Below, one piece after another: positions 17,770-23,736 of a stretch of 23,736 bases of DNA; positions within the stretch are counted from its first letter, which is position 1, and each line of letters begins with the position of its first letter. The notes beneath the pieces were generated by a model. The model searched no databases, was not told where the DNA came from, and was given only the letters and a program-made list of their open reading frames with translations. A program made the translations under genes and the position numbers. The DNA lies in contig JAGDXC010000016.1 of the NCBI GenBank assembly GCA_023269935.1, positions 1 through 23,736 of the forward strand, read 5' to 3'. Source of the stretch: Thermocladium sp. GTDB taxonomy: Archaea; Thermoproteota; Thermoprotei; Thermoproteales; Thermocladiaceae.

Positions 17770-19323
17770 TCAATCGTCTTCAATACCTAAGTACTCTTCT
17801 ATTGCTTTTTCCACACTTTGAGAATTACTTAAATCAACGCTCATCGATTTCGATGGTATGGGTATCGTTAAATAATCATTCTCTAATAATCTAGTCCAGT
17901 TATCTGATATCCTCTTGCTGAAGACCTGCAATATGTATCGTATAATGCTCGAGTTAAGCCACGCCGCTACTAATGGATTACTTAACCTGATGAGGTAGAA
18001 GTTCTTTGATGCGCATAAAGGCTCCTCACTATAATTAGCCAAAATCCTATGTCTGGTTAAATCCAGCTTGTCATGGATAAAGATATGCCCATACGGCTTC
18101 TTAGTCCGTAATTGCATCCAGATGTGTTGATACCAATCATTACCAAACTTTAAGGCCGGTATATCCCGCTCCTCGCCCCACTCAATATACCTCTTCACGT
18201 CTCCCTCCGGTTCCTCACTAATGGCAATTACGTAGAACCTCGGATCACGTATAATAATGTCATCATTATAATACTCCGGCTTTCTGAGGCATTTAACTAG
18301 GTACTTCCTGGGGATACTCAGGGTTTGCCCCTTATTCCTAATCAGGACGGAGTCATCATTCTCTCCCACAATGCTCCAATCCCTGTTCGGAATGAAGAAG
18401 AACTCCGAGCCATACATCTCCACGCCTCTCAGGATCTCATCTCTCCTTAAATAACGCAATAAATCCATATCCATGGCCTTCTCAATAATCTCAACTACTC
18501 TTCTCGCCCTCTCGTAATCAAATATGCTTAGCCAATTTCTATCCAGGAATCTAGGCAGTTTGAGCAGATTCACTGCATACATCTCCTTTAAACCATCATT
18601 GTATCGATAGATAATGGTTGATTCCTCGTTGAATTCTAGCGGCCCCCTCTTTCTGAGAAGCACGATTAGTTCCTTGAATCCGCTTCCAGAGCTGAACGAT
18701 GGCTCCCCGGCATTCTCAATAATAGCCATCACGTCGTACCTATGCCTCAATAACTTCTTTACCCCAACTCCTTGGCTCGTGTAAAACGTTGATGCTGGGA
18801 GCACTAGTAGGGCGTAGCCCCCTTCATTCAATATGTGATCCATTAAAAACATCGAGAGAATGTGGAGCCCCGGATCCCTCCTCACTATATAATTGCCGTA
18901 ACCATGTGAGGTTATGGATTGAAGCACCTCATTCTTATTGCTTATTAAGTGCCACCTCACGAATGGGGGATTGGAGATTATTATGTCGGCACTGTATTGC
19001 CACGCTATTTTAAATGCGTCACCGCAAGTGACTTGAGTTTCTTTATATATCGTTGATAGTATTTTGCGCCCTAGCTCGCAGGGTTCCTTATTTATCTCTA
19101 TTCCGATGACACTCCTCGGCTTAATTAGATCGTTGATGGATGATAACAATACGCCGGAGCCCATGAAGGGATCCATCACGGTTATTCCTTCTCTCTTTTG
19201 TTCCGGTATCCTCCTCAATAGGTACCTTATGGCTGAGACACCATCACGGGAGGTATAGTATGACGAGGTCTTTTTCCTATCCACTAGATTCTGCACCTTA
19301 TACTGCGATTCATCTAAGTACAT
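17770..19323 (-). CDS. Solitary N6-adenine DNA methyltransferase, gamma class
   Basis: 517-residue SAM-dependent DNA methyltransferase. The motif order is gamma-class: motif X-like KKTSSYYTSRDG (about 17-28), motif I MDPFMGSG (50-57), motif II acidic residue in IGIEINKE, motif III GDAF, and catalytic motif IV NPPF (118-121), which marks amino-group methylation of adenine. The C-terminal 300 residues, including GHIFIHDKLDL and NWTRLLENDYLTIP, look like a target-recognition region as in type I HsdM or type IIG enzymes. No restriction endonuclease or specificity subunit is adjacent, so it is a solitary enzyme or a remnant of a split system. Its flanks carry two IS200/IS605-type ends. Confidence 0.87.
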   Translation of the reverse strand: MYLDESQYKVQNLVDRKKTSSYYTSRDGVSAIRYLLRRIPEQKREGITVMDPFMGSGVLLSSINDLIKPRSVIGIEINKEPCELGRKILSTIYKETQVTCGDAFKIAWQYSADIIISNPPFVRWHLISNKNEVLQSITSHGYGNYIVRRDPGLHILSMFLMDHILNEGGYALLVLPASTFYTSQGVGVKKLLRHRYDVMAIIENAGEPSFSSGSGFKELIVLLRKRGPLEFNEESTIIYRYNDGLKEMYAVNLLKLPRFLDRNWLSIFDYERARRVVEIIEKAMDMDLLRYLRRDEILRGVEMYGSEFFFIPNRDWSIVGENDDSVLIRNKGQTLSIPRKYLVKCLRKPEYYNDDIIIRDPRFYVIAISEEPEGDVKRYIEWGEERDIPALKFGNDWYQHIWMQLRTKKPYGHIFIHDKLDLTRHRILANYSEEPLCASKNFYLIRLSNPLVAAWLNSSIIRYILQVFSKRISDNWTRLLENDYLTIPIPSKSMSVDLSNSQSVEKAIEEYLGIEDD

Positions 19324-19451
19324 AACTTCACACCATTCTTACTACCTCATTATCGTTAAAGCATCCCCTCTATTTTATTGCGCTCACTTACATCTAAAAG
19401 TCTCCCGACCAAAACCGGCATCATCGTATACCCTTGAGGCTTCCTCTTGCT

Positions 19452-19473
19452 CAACACCACTAGCAACACCACT
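19452..19473. repeat. Short direct repeat CAACACCACT
   Basis: Two exact 10-base copies (19452-19461 and 19464-19473) are separated by two bases. They lie in the gap between the methyltransferase start and the transposon remnant; function unknown. Confidence 0.35.
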
Positions 19474-19503
19474 GAGTAATCTGGCACTGGAAACTATTTA
19501 AGC

Positions 19504-19710
19504 TCACTCAATATTTATGTGAACAATCCCCATCCTTATGGGTGGGTTCCTTGCTTCCCTGGGCTCGATCTTCCTCACCCACATTGCTGGCCTCGTCGAA
19601 ACCACTTCATCGATCATGTGTGGAGGAGTTACGATGGCTCCTCCACAGATGCTTGCCCGGTCCCATTGGGGTGCAGACCCAGCTCTAACAGCCAAGGCCA
19701 AGAAGGACAT
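19504..19710 (-). pseudogene. C-terminal remnant of a TnpB-like (IS200/IS605 OrfB) gene
   Basis: A 68-codon frame reads RAGSAPQWDRASICGGAIVT, then WVRKIEPREARNPPIRMGIVH. This Gly/Pro/Arg-rich tail running into the terminal hairpin has the look of the C-termini of archaeal TnpB proteins, where the last codons overlap the guide-RNA stem. A stop lies directly upstream in frame, and none of the catalytic RuvC or zinc-finger segments could be found between 19711 and 20025. It is therefore a decayed fragment. Similar C-termini are recalled from family knowledge, not from a search, so the assignment is moderate. Confidence 0.5.
19519..19548 (-). mobile_element. IS200/IS605-type right end with intact hairpin
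   Basis: It begins GTGAACAATCCCC on the plus strand and forms a 7-bp stem (19529-19535 with 19540-19546, one G-U) with loop TTAT. It overlaps the last codons of the TnpB-like remnant, as expected for the 3' stem of a TnpB guide RNA read from the minus strand. Confidence 0.5.
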
Positions 19711-20025
19711 CGATCACCTAAACATTTTGTAAGTGACTCATCACTTCACGAACAAGAGACCGCGATAAAACGAACGACAAGCATGGCCATGATGGTAAGG
19801 CTTAACACTTCATGCTCTGGCATTTCCTTTTTCGGTCTCTAATTGATAATTTTTCAAGATAGGGACCAGAATTATCCGCACGATACTTAGGGAACAAATA
19901 GCCTCCATAAAGCTAAGATCACAAGACGTCTACTTTGGGGAGAAGAGATCGGCGGAGCTAGGTCCCCTCCCGAGATCATAATAAAATTATAGGATTCATG
20001 AAAAATGCGAAGGGTATGTAACGCT
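19711..20025. other. Gene-free stretch upstream of the TnpB remnant
   Basis: About 315 bases without a convincing gene on either strand. By position it should hold the rest of the transposon gene, but frames are broken and no recognisable motif survives. No tRNA or other RNA gene was seen. Confidence 0.45.
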
Positions 20026-20928
20026 TCATAAATCATCCACATCTGGTTCCTGCCTAATGAATGTGCCGTTACTTAGTTCACTAAATGCCTTCTCGAGCTC
20101 CTCCTCCGTATTCATAACTATTGGACCATACCAAGCCACTGGCTCCCCAATTGGTCTACCGGCCAGTAAGAGGAACCTGGCGGATTCACTGCCTGTGATT
20201 ACCTTTATGCGGCTGCCCTCGCGCGAATACACAGCTAACTGACCTGATGCTGCACGTCCTTCACCCAGCAATACGGAGCCCCCCATTACATAGAGCAGAG
20301 TCGTATAGCCATCGCTTACCTCATAGTTAAATTCGGACTCGCTTGGCATTGATACATCCATATAGTGAATCGGCGTTGCTAGACCGCTTACCGGTCCATC
20401 AACTACTCCATAGCCTGGGGCCCTAATGCTGCCCGCGACTAGAATGACTTCTCCCCCATCATTGAGCCTTACCCTAGGAACACTGAGCCTAGTTATGTTT
20501 CTATACTTTGGTTTGCTCATCTTGCTTGACCTAGGAAGATTAATCCATAACTGGAAACCCTTAACCTCAGTATCATTAGCTCCATTCCCTCTTTTCCCTG
20601 GTTTAGGCATCTCCTCATGAAAAATACCGCTTCCAGCCGTCATCCATTGAATATCTCCCTCGCTCAGCACCCCATTGACTCCAGTGCTGTCTCTGTGATG
20701 AACCTCCCCCTTAAGCAAGTATGTAACTGTCTCTATACCTCTATGTGGATGCCATGGAAACCCCATTAAGTACTCACTTGGGTCTCGTGAACCAAAGCTA
20801 TCGAGGAGCAGGAAGGGATCCATTACATCGACTAGGCTAGGACTGCCAAATACCCTATATAATTTAACTCCAGCCCCATCCCGGGTCCAATTGCCCCTCA
20901 ATATTGATTTAATGCTTTTTCGGGCCAT
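20026..20928 (-). CDS. Pirin family protein (bicupin)
   Basis: 300-residue pirin-like bicupin. The N-terminal cupin keeps the metal ligands His60 and His62 (PWHPHRGIETVTY), His104 and Glu106 (SGIFHEEMP), matching the iron-binding set of characterised pirins. KGFQLWINLP begins the second half, and the C-terminal domain ends with a typical GRPIGEPVAWYGPIVMNT. Some pirins have quercetin dioxygenase activity and others are regulators, so the reaction here is unknown. It is a single gene. A minus-strand TATA-like box at 20948-20956 suggests a leaderless transcript. Confidence 0.93.
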   Translation of the reverse strand: MARKSIKSILRGNWTRDGAGVKLYRVFGSPSLVDVMDPFLLLDSFGSRDPSEYLMGFPWHPHRGIETVTYLLKGEVHHRDSTGVNGVLSEGDIQWMTAGSGIFHEEMPKPGKRGNGANDTEVKGFQLWINLPRSSKMSKPKYRNITRLSVPRVRLNDGGEVILVAGSIRAPGYGVVDGPVSGLATPIHYMDVSMPSESEFNYEVSDGYTTLLYVMGGSVLLGEGRAASGQLAVYSREGSRIKVITGSESARFLLLAGRPIGEPVAWYGPIVMNTEEELEKAFSELSNGTFIRQEPDVDDL

Positions 20929-20947
20929 TAATGAATATTTAATTAAT

Positions 20948-20956
20948 TATTTAAAA
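20948..20956 (-). promoter_or_regulatory. TATA-like box of the pirin gene
   Basis: Reads TTTTAAATA on the minus strand, centred about 24-27 bases before the ATG at 20928. Confidence 0.6.
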
Positions 20957-21080
20957 ATCGATTGGCGGTAGGCAAGACCCAGCGAACTAGTGACGCTCTG
21001 CATCCCCTCCTCACTATGCTGACATCTTTAAAATTGAATAATTGCGAAAGCCTTTTATTTAATTAATAATACCTGGGATT

Positions 21081-21437
21081 ATGGATGATGAGTTACGATT
21101 ACTTAAATTAAAGAAGATGATGGAACTCATAAAGGCCAATCAATCCGTGGGTCAATCACAAAAGAAGAACTTAAGCGATGAGGAGGTAATAGCCACGGTG
21201 AGAGGAATGGTTATTGGGGAAAGAGGAGGAGAGATAATTGATAAGACGATTAACCTATATGGGAATGCGGCCATGCAATTATTTAGGTACTTGGTGGAGA
21301 AGAAGGTTGAGGGCCAGATTCAATCAATTAGGGATGATGAGCTCTATGCATTGCTTGAGGATGCTGGGCTCCATATACCGCTCGATACCAGGATAAGAAT
21401 AGTGAGGCACGGGAGGGAAGAGAAAATCGGCGATTAA
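21081..21437 (+). CDS. Small protein of unknown function
   Basis: 118 residues and not recognised. A charged N-terminal helix (DDELRLLKLKKMMELIKA) is followed by a helical middle (EIIDKTINLYGNAAMQLF), then RDDELYALLEDAGLHIP and a basic C-terminal strand RIRIVRHGREEK. The size and helix-then-basic-tail plan faintly recall archaeal PDCD5-type DNA-binding proteins, but key similarity is lacking. There are no cysteines or membrane segments. An AT-rich box at about 21051-21060 is placed for a leaderless start. It is a single gene between pirin and the DtxR-like regulator. Confidence 0.65.
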   Translation: MDDELRLLKLKKMMELIKANQSVGQSQKKNLSDEEVIATVRGMVIGERGGEIIDKTINLYGNAAMQLFRYLVEKKVEGQIQSIRDDELYALLEDAGLHIPLDTRIRIVRHGREEKIGD

Positions 21438-21502
21438 ATAGGCAATAATCGCCTTTTAATGGGGGCCAAGCTTTTACTGCTTATGTATTTTTGCTCCGCT
21501 TG

Positions 21503-21937
21503 TTAATTTCTTGCTTCCATTGCCTCGCTTTGATTTGGGGACTCTATTGGGAAGCCATGAGGACACTTACTTGGTTTACCTAAATTCTCAAATAATTTCT
21601 CTATGACTTGTATTGGCACGTACTCATCGAATTGTGATGCTAAGTCACATGCTTCCTCTTCGGTGAACCCGAGATTCTTTAGCCATGTTTCTATTATCCT
21701 GTGAGAGCTTAGTAGAAGCGAAACTGCTCTTCGCCCCTTCTCGGTTACCTTAATATCATCTATGTCCTTCTCCACTAGGCTCTTTTTCTCTAGGTGATTT
21801 ATCTCCTCATAGGCGCTTGGGGGCGATACGCCCATGTTCTTAGCTACCTTGCTTATGGTGACCTTATCCCCATTATCATTGAGATTAATTATCACGAGCA
21901 GATATGATAATTCGCGTCGGCTTATAGATGGTAACAT
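21503..21937 (-). CDS. DtxR/MntR-family metal-dependent regulator, divergent ligand set
   Basis: 144-residue DtxR-like repressor. An N-terminal winged helix (about 8-70, TISKVAKNMGVSPPSAYEEINHLEKKSLVEK) is followed by the metal-binding/dimerisation domain (HRIIETWLKNLGFTEEEACDLA) and the C-terminal KCPHGFPIE typical of the short MntR-like class. His79 and Glu83 are kept, but the usual downstream L-E-H ligand segment reads FDEYVP, so metal binding may be altered. It is divergent from a membrane-anchored HTH gene with about 90 bases between start codons, which puts it in position to regulate that gene. TATA-like box at 21957-21966. Confidence 0.85.
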   Translation of the reverse strand: MLPSISRRELSYLLVIINLNDNGDKVTISKVAKNMGVSPPSAYEEINHLEKKSLVEKDIDDIKVTEKGRRAVSLLLSSHRIIETWLKNLGFTEEEACDLASQFDEYVPIQVIEKLFENLGKPSKCPHGFPIESPNQSEAMEARN

Positions 21938-21956
21938 GATTAGCTCATTAACTACA

Positions 21957-21966
21957 ATTATAAAAA
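21957..21966 (-). promoter_or_regulatory. TATA-like box of the DtxR-like gene
   Basis: TTTTTATAAT on the minus strand, about 25 bases before the ATG at 21937. Confidence 0.6.
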
Positions 21967-21995
21967 CCTAACTAAGCCACACAAGGACCCAAATA

Positions 21996-22004
21996 TCTAT
22001 AAAT
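21996..22004 (+). promoter_or_regulatory. TATA-like box of the membrane-anchored HTH gene
   Basis: An ATCTATAAAT element centred about 26 bases before the ATG at 22026. It favours that ATG as a leaderless start over the in-frame TTG at 22014. Confidence 0.6.
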
Positions 22005-22025
22005 TCTCGTGTATTGGTAATTACT

Positions 22026-22523
22026 ATGAGCCACTTCACGCTGCTGGCGGCTGCACTATTGATGATAGGAATTCTCTTAGTGGTGGTGTCGGTAGTGGCT
22101 ATGATAGGCTTCATATATATGATTAATTACATGAATGGATATATGGGCATGATGCATGGGGTTCCCACCTCCTACGGCTTAGTGATACCAATCATTTTCT
22201 TAATAGTAGGCATAGCAATAATTATTTCAGTTCTCCTAGCCGCTAGACAACCGGCCCCTAATCAGCCTCAACGCGAGACAATTAATGATTCAATATTGCG
22301 GCTTCTCCCAGAACAGGAAAGAAGGGTCATGGAGTATCTAGAGAAGTCCGGCGGAGAGGCCTTTCAATACCAAGTTGCGCGGGATCTGGCTATGAGTAAG
22401 GTTAAGTCATGGAGGATAATCAAGAGACTCGAGGAAAAAGGATTAGTGGAGATAGTTAAGATCCGGGGAAGAAACGTCGTGAAAATACGTGGCAGCAATG
22501 AGAAAGAAGGCGCTAGTTCTTGA
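22026..22523 (+). CDS. Membrane-anchored winged-helix regulator with Met/His-rich loop
   Basis: 165 residues. Helix 1 spans about 5-31, a short loop (32-51) follows, and helix 2 spans about 52-73. A cytoplasmic linker leads to a winged helix-turn-helix (about 92-156, LLPEQERRVMEYLEKSGGEA, then RDLAMSKVKSWRIIKRLEEK). The loop MINYMNGYMGMMHG has five Met and one His in 14 residues; if the DNA-binding domain is cytoplasmic the loop must be outside, a layout suited to sensing soft metals such as Cu(I). Related archaeal two-helix wHTH proteins are known only as putative regulators. It is divergent from a DtxR-like gene and convergent with the cupredoxin unit. Confidence 0.82.
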   Translation: MSHFTLLAAALLMIGILLVVVSVVAMIGFIYMINYMNGYMGMMHGVPTSYGLVIPIIFLIVGIAIIISVLLAARQPAPNQPQRETINDSILRLLPEQERRVMEYLEKSGGEAFQYQVARDLAMSKVKSWRIIKRLEEKGLVEIVKIRGRNVVKIRGSNEKEGASS

Positions 22524-22586
22524 TTATGGAAGAAACTGCCTGGTCCTTTAATGGTGAGTTTCAGTTCCTTGCAAGGTTATTATTTA

Positions 22587-22790
22587 TCACTTAAGTATAC
22601 CCATGCGCTTAAGCGCCCAAGCTATGAATATTATCATTAGCGCTATTATGAGAAGAGAGAAGATCAGCCATAATGCCCCAAAAACGAACATCGGCCCCGG
22701 CCCCCAGTACCCCCAGGGCCCCCATCCCCACCACATCATGCCCATCCATGAGATCATAGACAATAATATGAGCATGAAACTAATGAACAT
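22587..22790 (-). CDS. Small Trp/Gly/Met-rich membrane protein
   Basis: 67 residues when started at the ATG at 22790. Two hydrophobic helices (about 1-17 and 34-60) flank a remarkable WMGMMWWGWGPWGYWGPG segment; a short basic tail (ALKRMGILK) should be cytoplasmic. The open frame continues to a TTG at 22814, but GGTGAGG lies 6 bases before the ATG, deciding the start. It overlaps the stop of the His-rich peptide gene by 11 bases. No homologue is recognised. The aromatic/Met segment resembles the N-terminal part of the linked cupredoxin, suggesting they meet at the outer membrane face. Confidence 0.7.
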   Translation of the reverse strand: MFISFMLILLSMISWMGMMWWGWGPWGYWGPGPMFVFGALWLIFSLLIIALMIIFIAWALKRMGILK

Positions 22791-22944
22791 GTTTTTCCTC
22801 ACCTTGAACCTCAATTAATCGCTTAAGTAAATTAATCTCAGACTCTAGCTTCTCCACCCGTAACTTAAGTAGCTCCACTTCATGCTTTAAATCGTCGTGT
22901 TCATGATCGTCGTGTTCATGGTTCATTCCATGCATCATACACAT
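22780..22944 (-). CDS. 54-residue His/Asp-rich coiled-coil microprotein
   Basis: The protein opens MCMMHGMNHEHDDHEHDDLKHE, so within its first 21 residues it has four Met, one Cys and five His plus several Asp and Glu. It then runs as a heptad coiled coil (LLKLRVEKLESEINLLKRLI) and ends EEKHVH. No signal peptide or membrane helix is evident. The start has a near-perfect ribosome binding site containing the cupredoxin stop codon. The metal-ligand-rich head plus an oligomerising tail suggests metal storage, buffering or delivery. Coupling to a blue-copper gene makes copper the leading guess; nickel, zinc or cobalt are not excluded. Confidence 0.75.
   Translation of the reverse strand: MCMMHGMNHEHDDHEHDDLKHEVELLKLRVEKLESEINLLKRLIEVQGEEKHVH
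22797..22803 (-). promoter_or_regulatory. Shine-Dalgarno site of the Trp-rich membrane protein
   Basis: GGTGAGG on the minus strand, 6 bases before the ATG at 22790 and inside the His-rich peptide gene. It shows that translation starts at 22790 rather than at the upstream TTG. Confidence 0.65.
22891..22920 (-). repeat. Perfect 15-base tandem duplication coding His-Glu-His-Asp-Asp
   Basis: Two identical, adjacent 15-base units (22891-22905 and 22906-22920) encode two consecutive HEHDD blocks. Exact nucleotide identity points to a recent duplication of a metal-ligand block. Confidence 0.85.
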
Positions 22945-22949
22945 CCCCC

Positions 22950-22957
22950 TCACCTCC
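22950..22957 (-). promoter_or_regulatory. Shine-Dalgarno site of the His-rich microprotein
   Basis: GGAGGTGA on the minus strand, containing the TGA stop of the cupredoxin gene, 5 bases before the ATG at 22944. Confidence 0.75.
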
Positions 22958-23736
22958 CACCAACCGCATTAACCACTATTTCCCCATACATGCCTTCCTC
23001 CGCGTGTCCTGGATATGTGCAAATATACCAATAAACCCCGGGATACGTTAGTACGACATTATATGTATACCCATAGGCGTATCCCTGGCCATAATTTGCC
23101 GGCGGCAACCACGATGCTGCTGCCATCATGGCTGGCCCCATCTCCATTCCCCTCATTGCATACGGCATTACGTTGAATGGGTATGGAGGCGGCGCTACGG
23201 TAATTATGAAGTTATGATACATATCATCATCTAGGTTGATGAATACTACATGCAGAACAGCATCGGCGGGAACTATTATGGTTGGATTAATTAAGCCATA
23301 TATTACGAATACATCGCCATGAGAGTAAGCGGGAGCCATGGTCCCAGTCATTTTCTCAGCATCGTTGCCCATCATCGCTACCACTATTAGGGTTACATTG
23401 CTTGAATAGAATACTATGGTATCATTGCCCCTAAATATCTTGGCATTGCTTGGCCCCAACCTCATTAACTGCATTGATTCATTAACCGTATACTCCCTCA
23501 ACGAGTAAGCACTTGGATACCCATATCCTGCTGCGCCACTTACCGGATATCCATACGTTCCCCACCCCATCATGCCGTACGGTGCATTGCCAGCGCCATA
23601 TGGCATCCCCATGTATGGTGGGCGAGTCGGAGCTCCAAAGTATCCCCACCCCATCATCGGCCCATAACCCCACCAGCCCCACCAATTATTTATGGCTAGA
23701 TATACCGCGGCCACTACTAGTGCCGCGGCGATTCCC
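22950..23736 (-). CDS. Sulfocyanin/rusticyanin-like cupredoxin, N-terminus beyond window
   Basis: At least 261 residues; the frame is open through the window edge, where it reads a hydrophobic anchor (GIAAALVVAAVYLAI), so the true start is outside. After the anchor comes about 60 residues rich in Trp, Gly, Met, Tyr and Pro (WWGWWGYGPMMGWG), then a cupredoxin domain. Type 1 copper ligands are clear: the His in MYHNF, then Cys-x4-His-x4-Met in ICTYPGHAEEGMYG, the spacing of rusticyanin and sulfocyanin. Such proteins carry electrons on the outer membrane face in archaeal respiration. It is first in a unit with a His-rich peptide and a Trp-rich membrane protein. Confidence 0.87.
   Translation of the reverse strand, partial: GIAAALVVAAVYLAINNWWGWWGYGPMMGWGYFGAPTRPPYMGMPYGAGNAPYGMMGWGTYGYPVSGAAGYGYPSAYSLREYTVNESMQLMRLGPSNAKIFRGNDTIVFYSSNVTLIVVAMMGNDAEKMTGTMAPAYSHGDVFVIYGLINPTIIVPADAVLHVVFINLDDDMYHNFIITVAPPPYPFNVMPYAMRGMEMGPAMMAAASWLPPANYGQGYAYGYTYNVVLTYPGVYWYICTYPGHAEEGMYGEIVVNAVGGR

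Noticed and set aside
15717..19710. Integrated element using tRNA-Leu as attachment site
   Set aside because: I looked for a duplicate of the tRNA 3' end downstream and found none in the window, and no integrase is present. A partner site beyond the window cannot be excluded.
19519..19842. Plus-strand open frame of 107 codons across the TnpB remnant
   Set aside because: Its composition is odd and it is antisense to the better-supported TnpB-like tail and terminal hairpin.
19843..19880. Imperfect inverted repeat GGTCTCTA/TAGGGACC
   Set aside because: It needs a wobble pair and a long loop, and has no association with a gene boundary or promoter.
22791..22814. TTG start at 22814 for the Trp-rich membrane protein
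   Set aside because: The strong ribosome binding site GGTGAGG lies downstream of that TTG and 6 bases before the ATG at 22790.

Overview
The window reads as chromosomal DNA from a thermophilic crenarchaeon (Thermoproteota). The gene set is archaeal: uS19, uS17, RpoN, MBF1, archaeal HflX, A-type ATP synthase subunits, RNase HII and a fused gamma-alpha 2-oxoacid:ferredoxin oxidoreductase. Many genes have an AT-rich TATA-like box centred about 25-30 bases before the start codon, as in leaderless transcripts. Genes inside operons instead use a GGTGA-type ribosome binding site, often with the upstream stop codon inside it. The tRNA gene does not encode CCA. A relative of Caldivirga, Vulcanisaeta or Thermocladium would fit; that placement is inference.

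Layout. 1-1255: hairpin, then rps19-rps17. 1446-4245: two-gene oxoacid:ferredoxin oxidoreductase. 4246-4632 (minus): unknown gene. 4752-6501: MBF1 and HflX. 6541-6830: island of about 85% A+T, followed by an unrecognised protein with a Cys cluster. 7721-9867: A-ATPase subunit D and a 48-residue coiled-coil peptide (plus strand) converge on subunit C and a stalk-like coiled-coil protein (minus strand). 9993-11129: GlmU-like left-handed beta-helix protein. 11322-13787: sulfur-relay operon DsrE2-like / TusA / SQR-like flavoprotein / DUF1641-like. 13862-15486: RpoN, a membrane protein and RNase HII. 15631-19710: accessory stretch with a tRNA-Leu(CAA), a 14-TM MFS exporter, a solitary gamma-class adenine DNA methyltransferase, three degraded copies of an IS200/IS605-type end and a TnpB C-terminal remnant. 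20026-21437: pirin and a small unknown protein.

21503-23736 is the most unusual part. A DtxR-like regulator is divergent from a membrane-anchored winged-helix protein with a Met/His-rich loop between its two membrane helices. Converging on the latter is a three-gene unit: a sulfocyanin-like blue-copper protein cut by the window edge, a 54-residue His/Asp-rich coiled-coil microprotein with a 15-base tandem repeat, and a 67-residue Trp/Gly/Met-rich membrane protein. I infer a candidate membrane metal (possibly copper) sensing and electron-transfer module. The sequence shows the ligand-rich motifs and the gene arrangement but not the metal or the targets.
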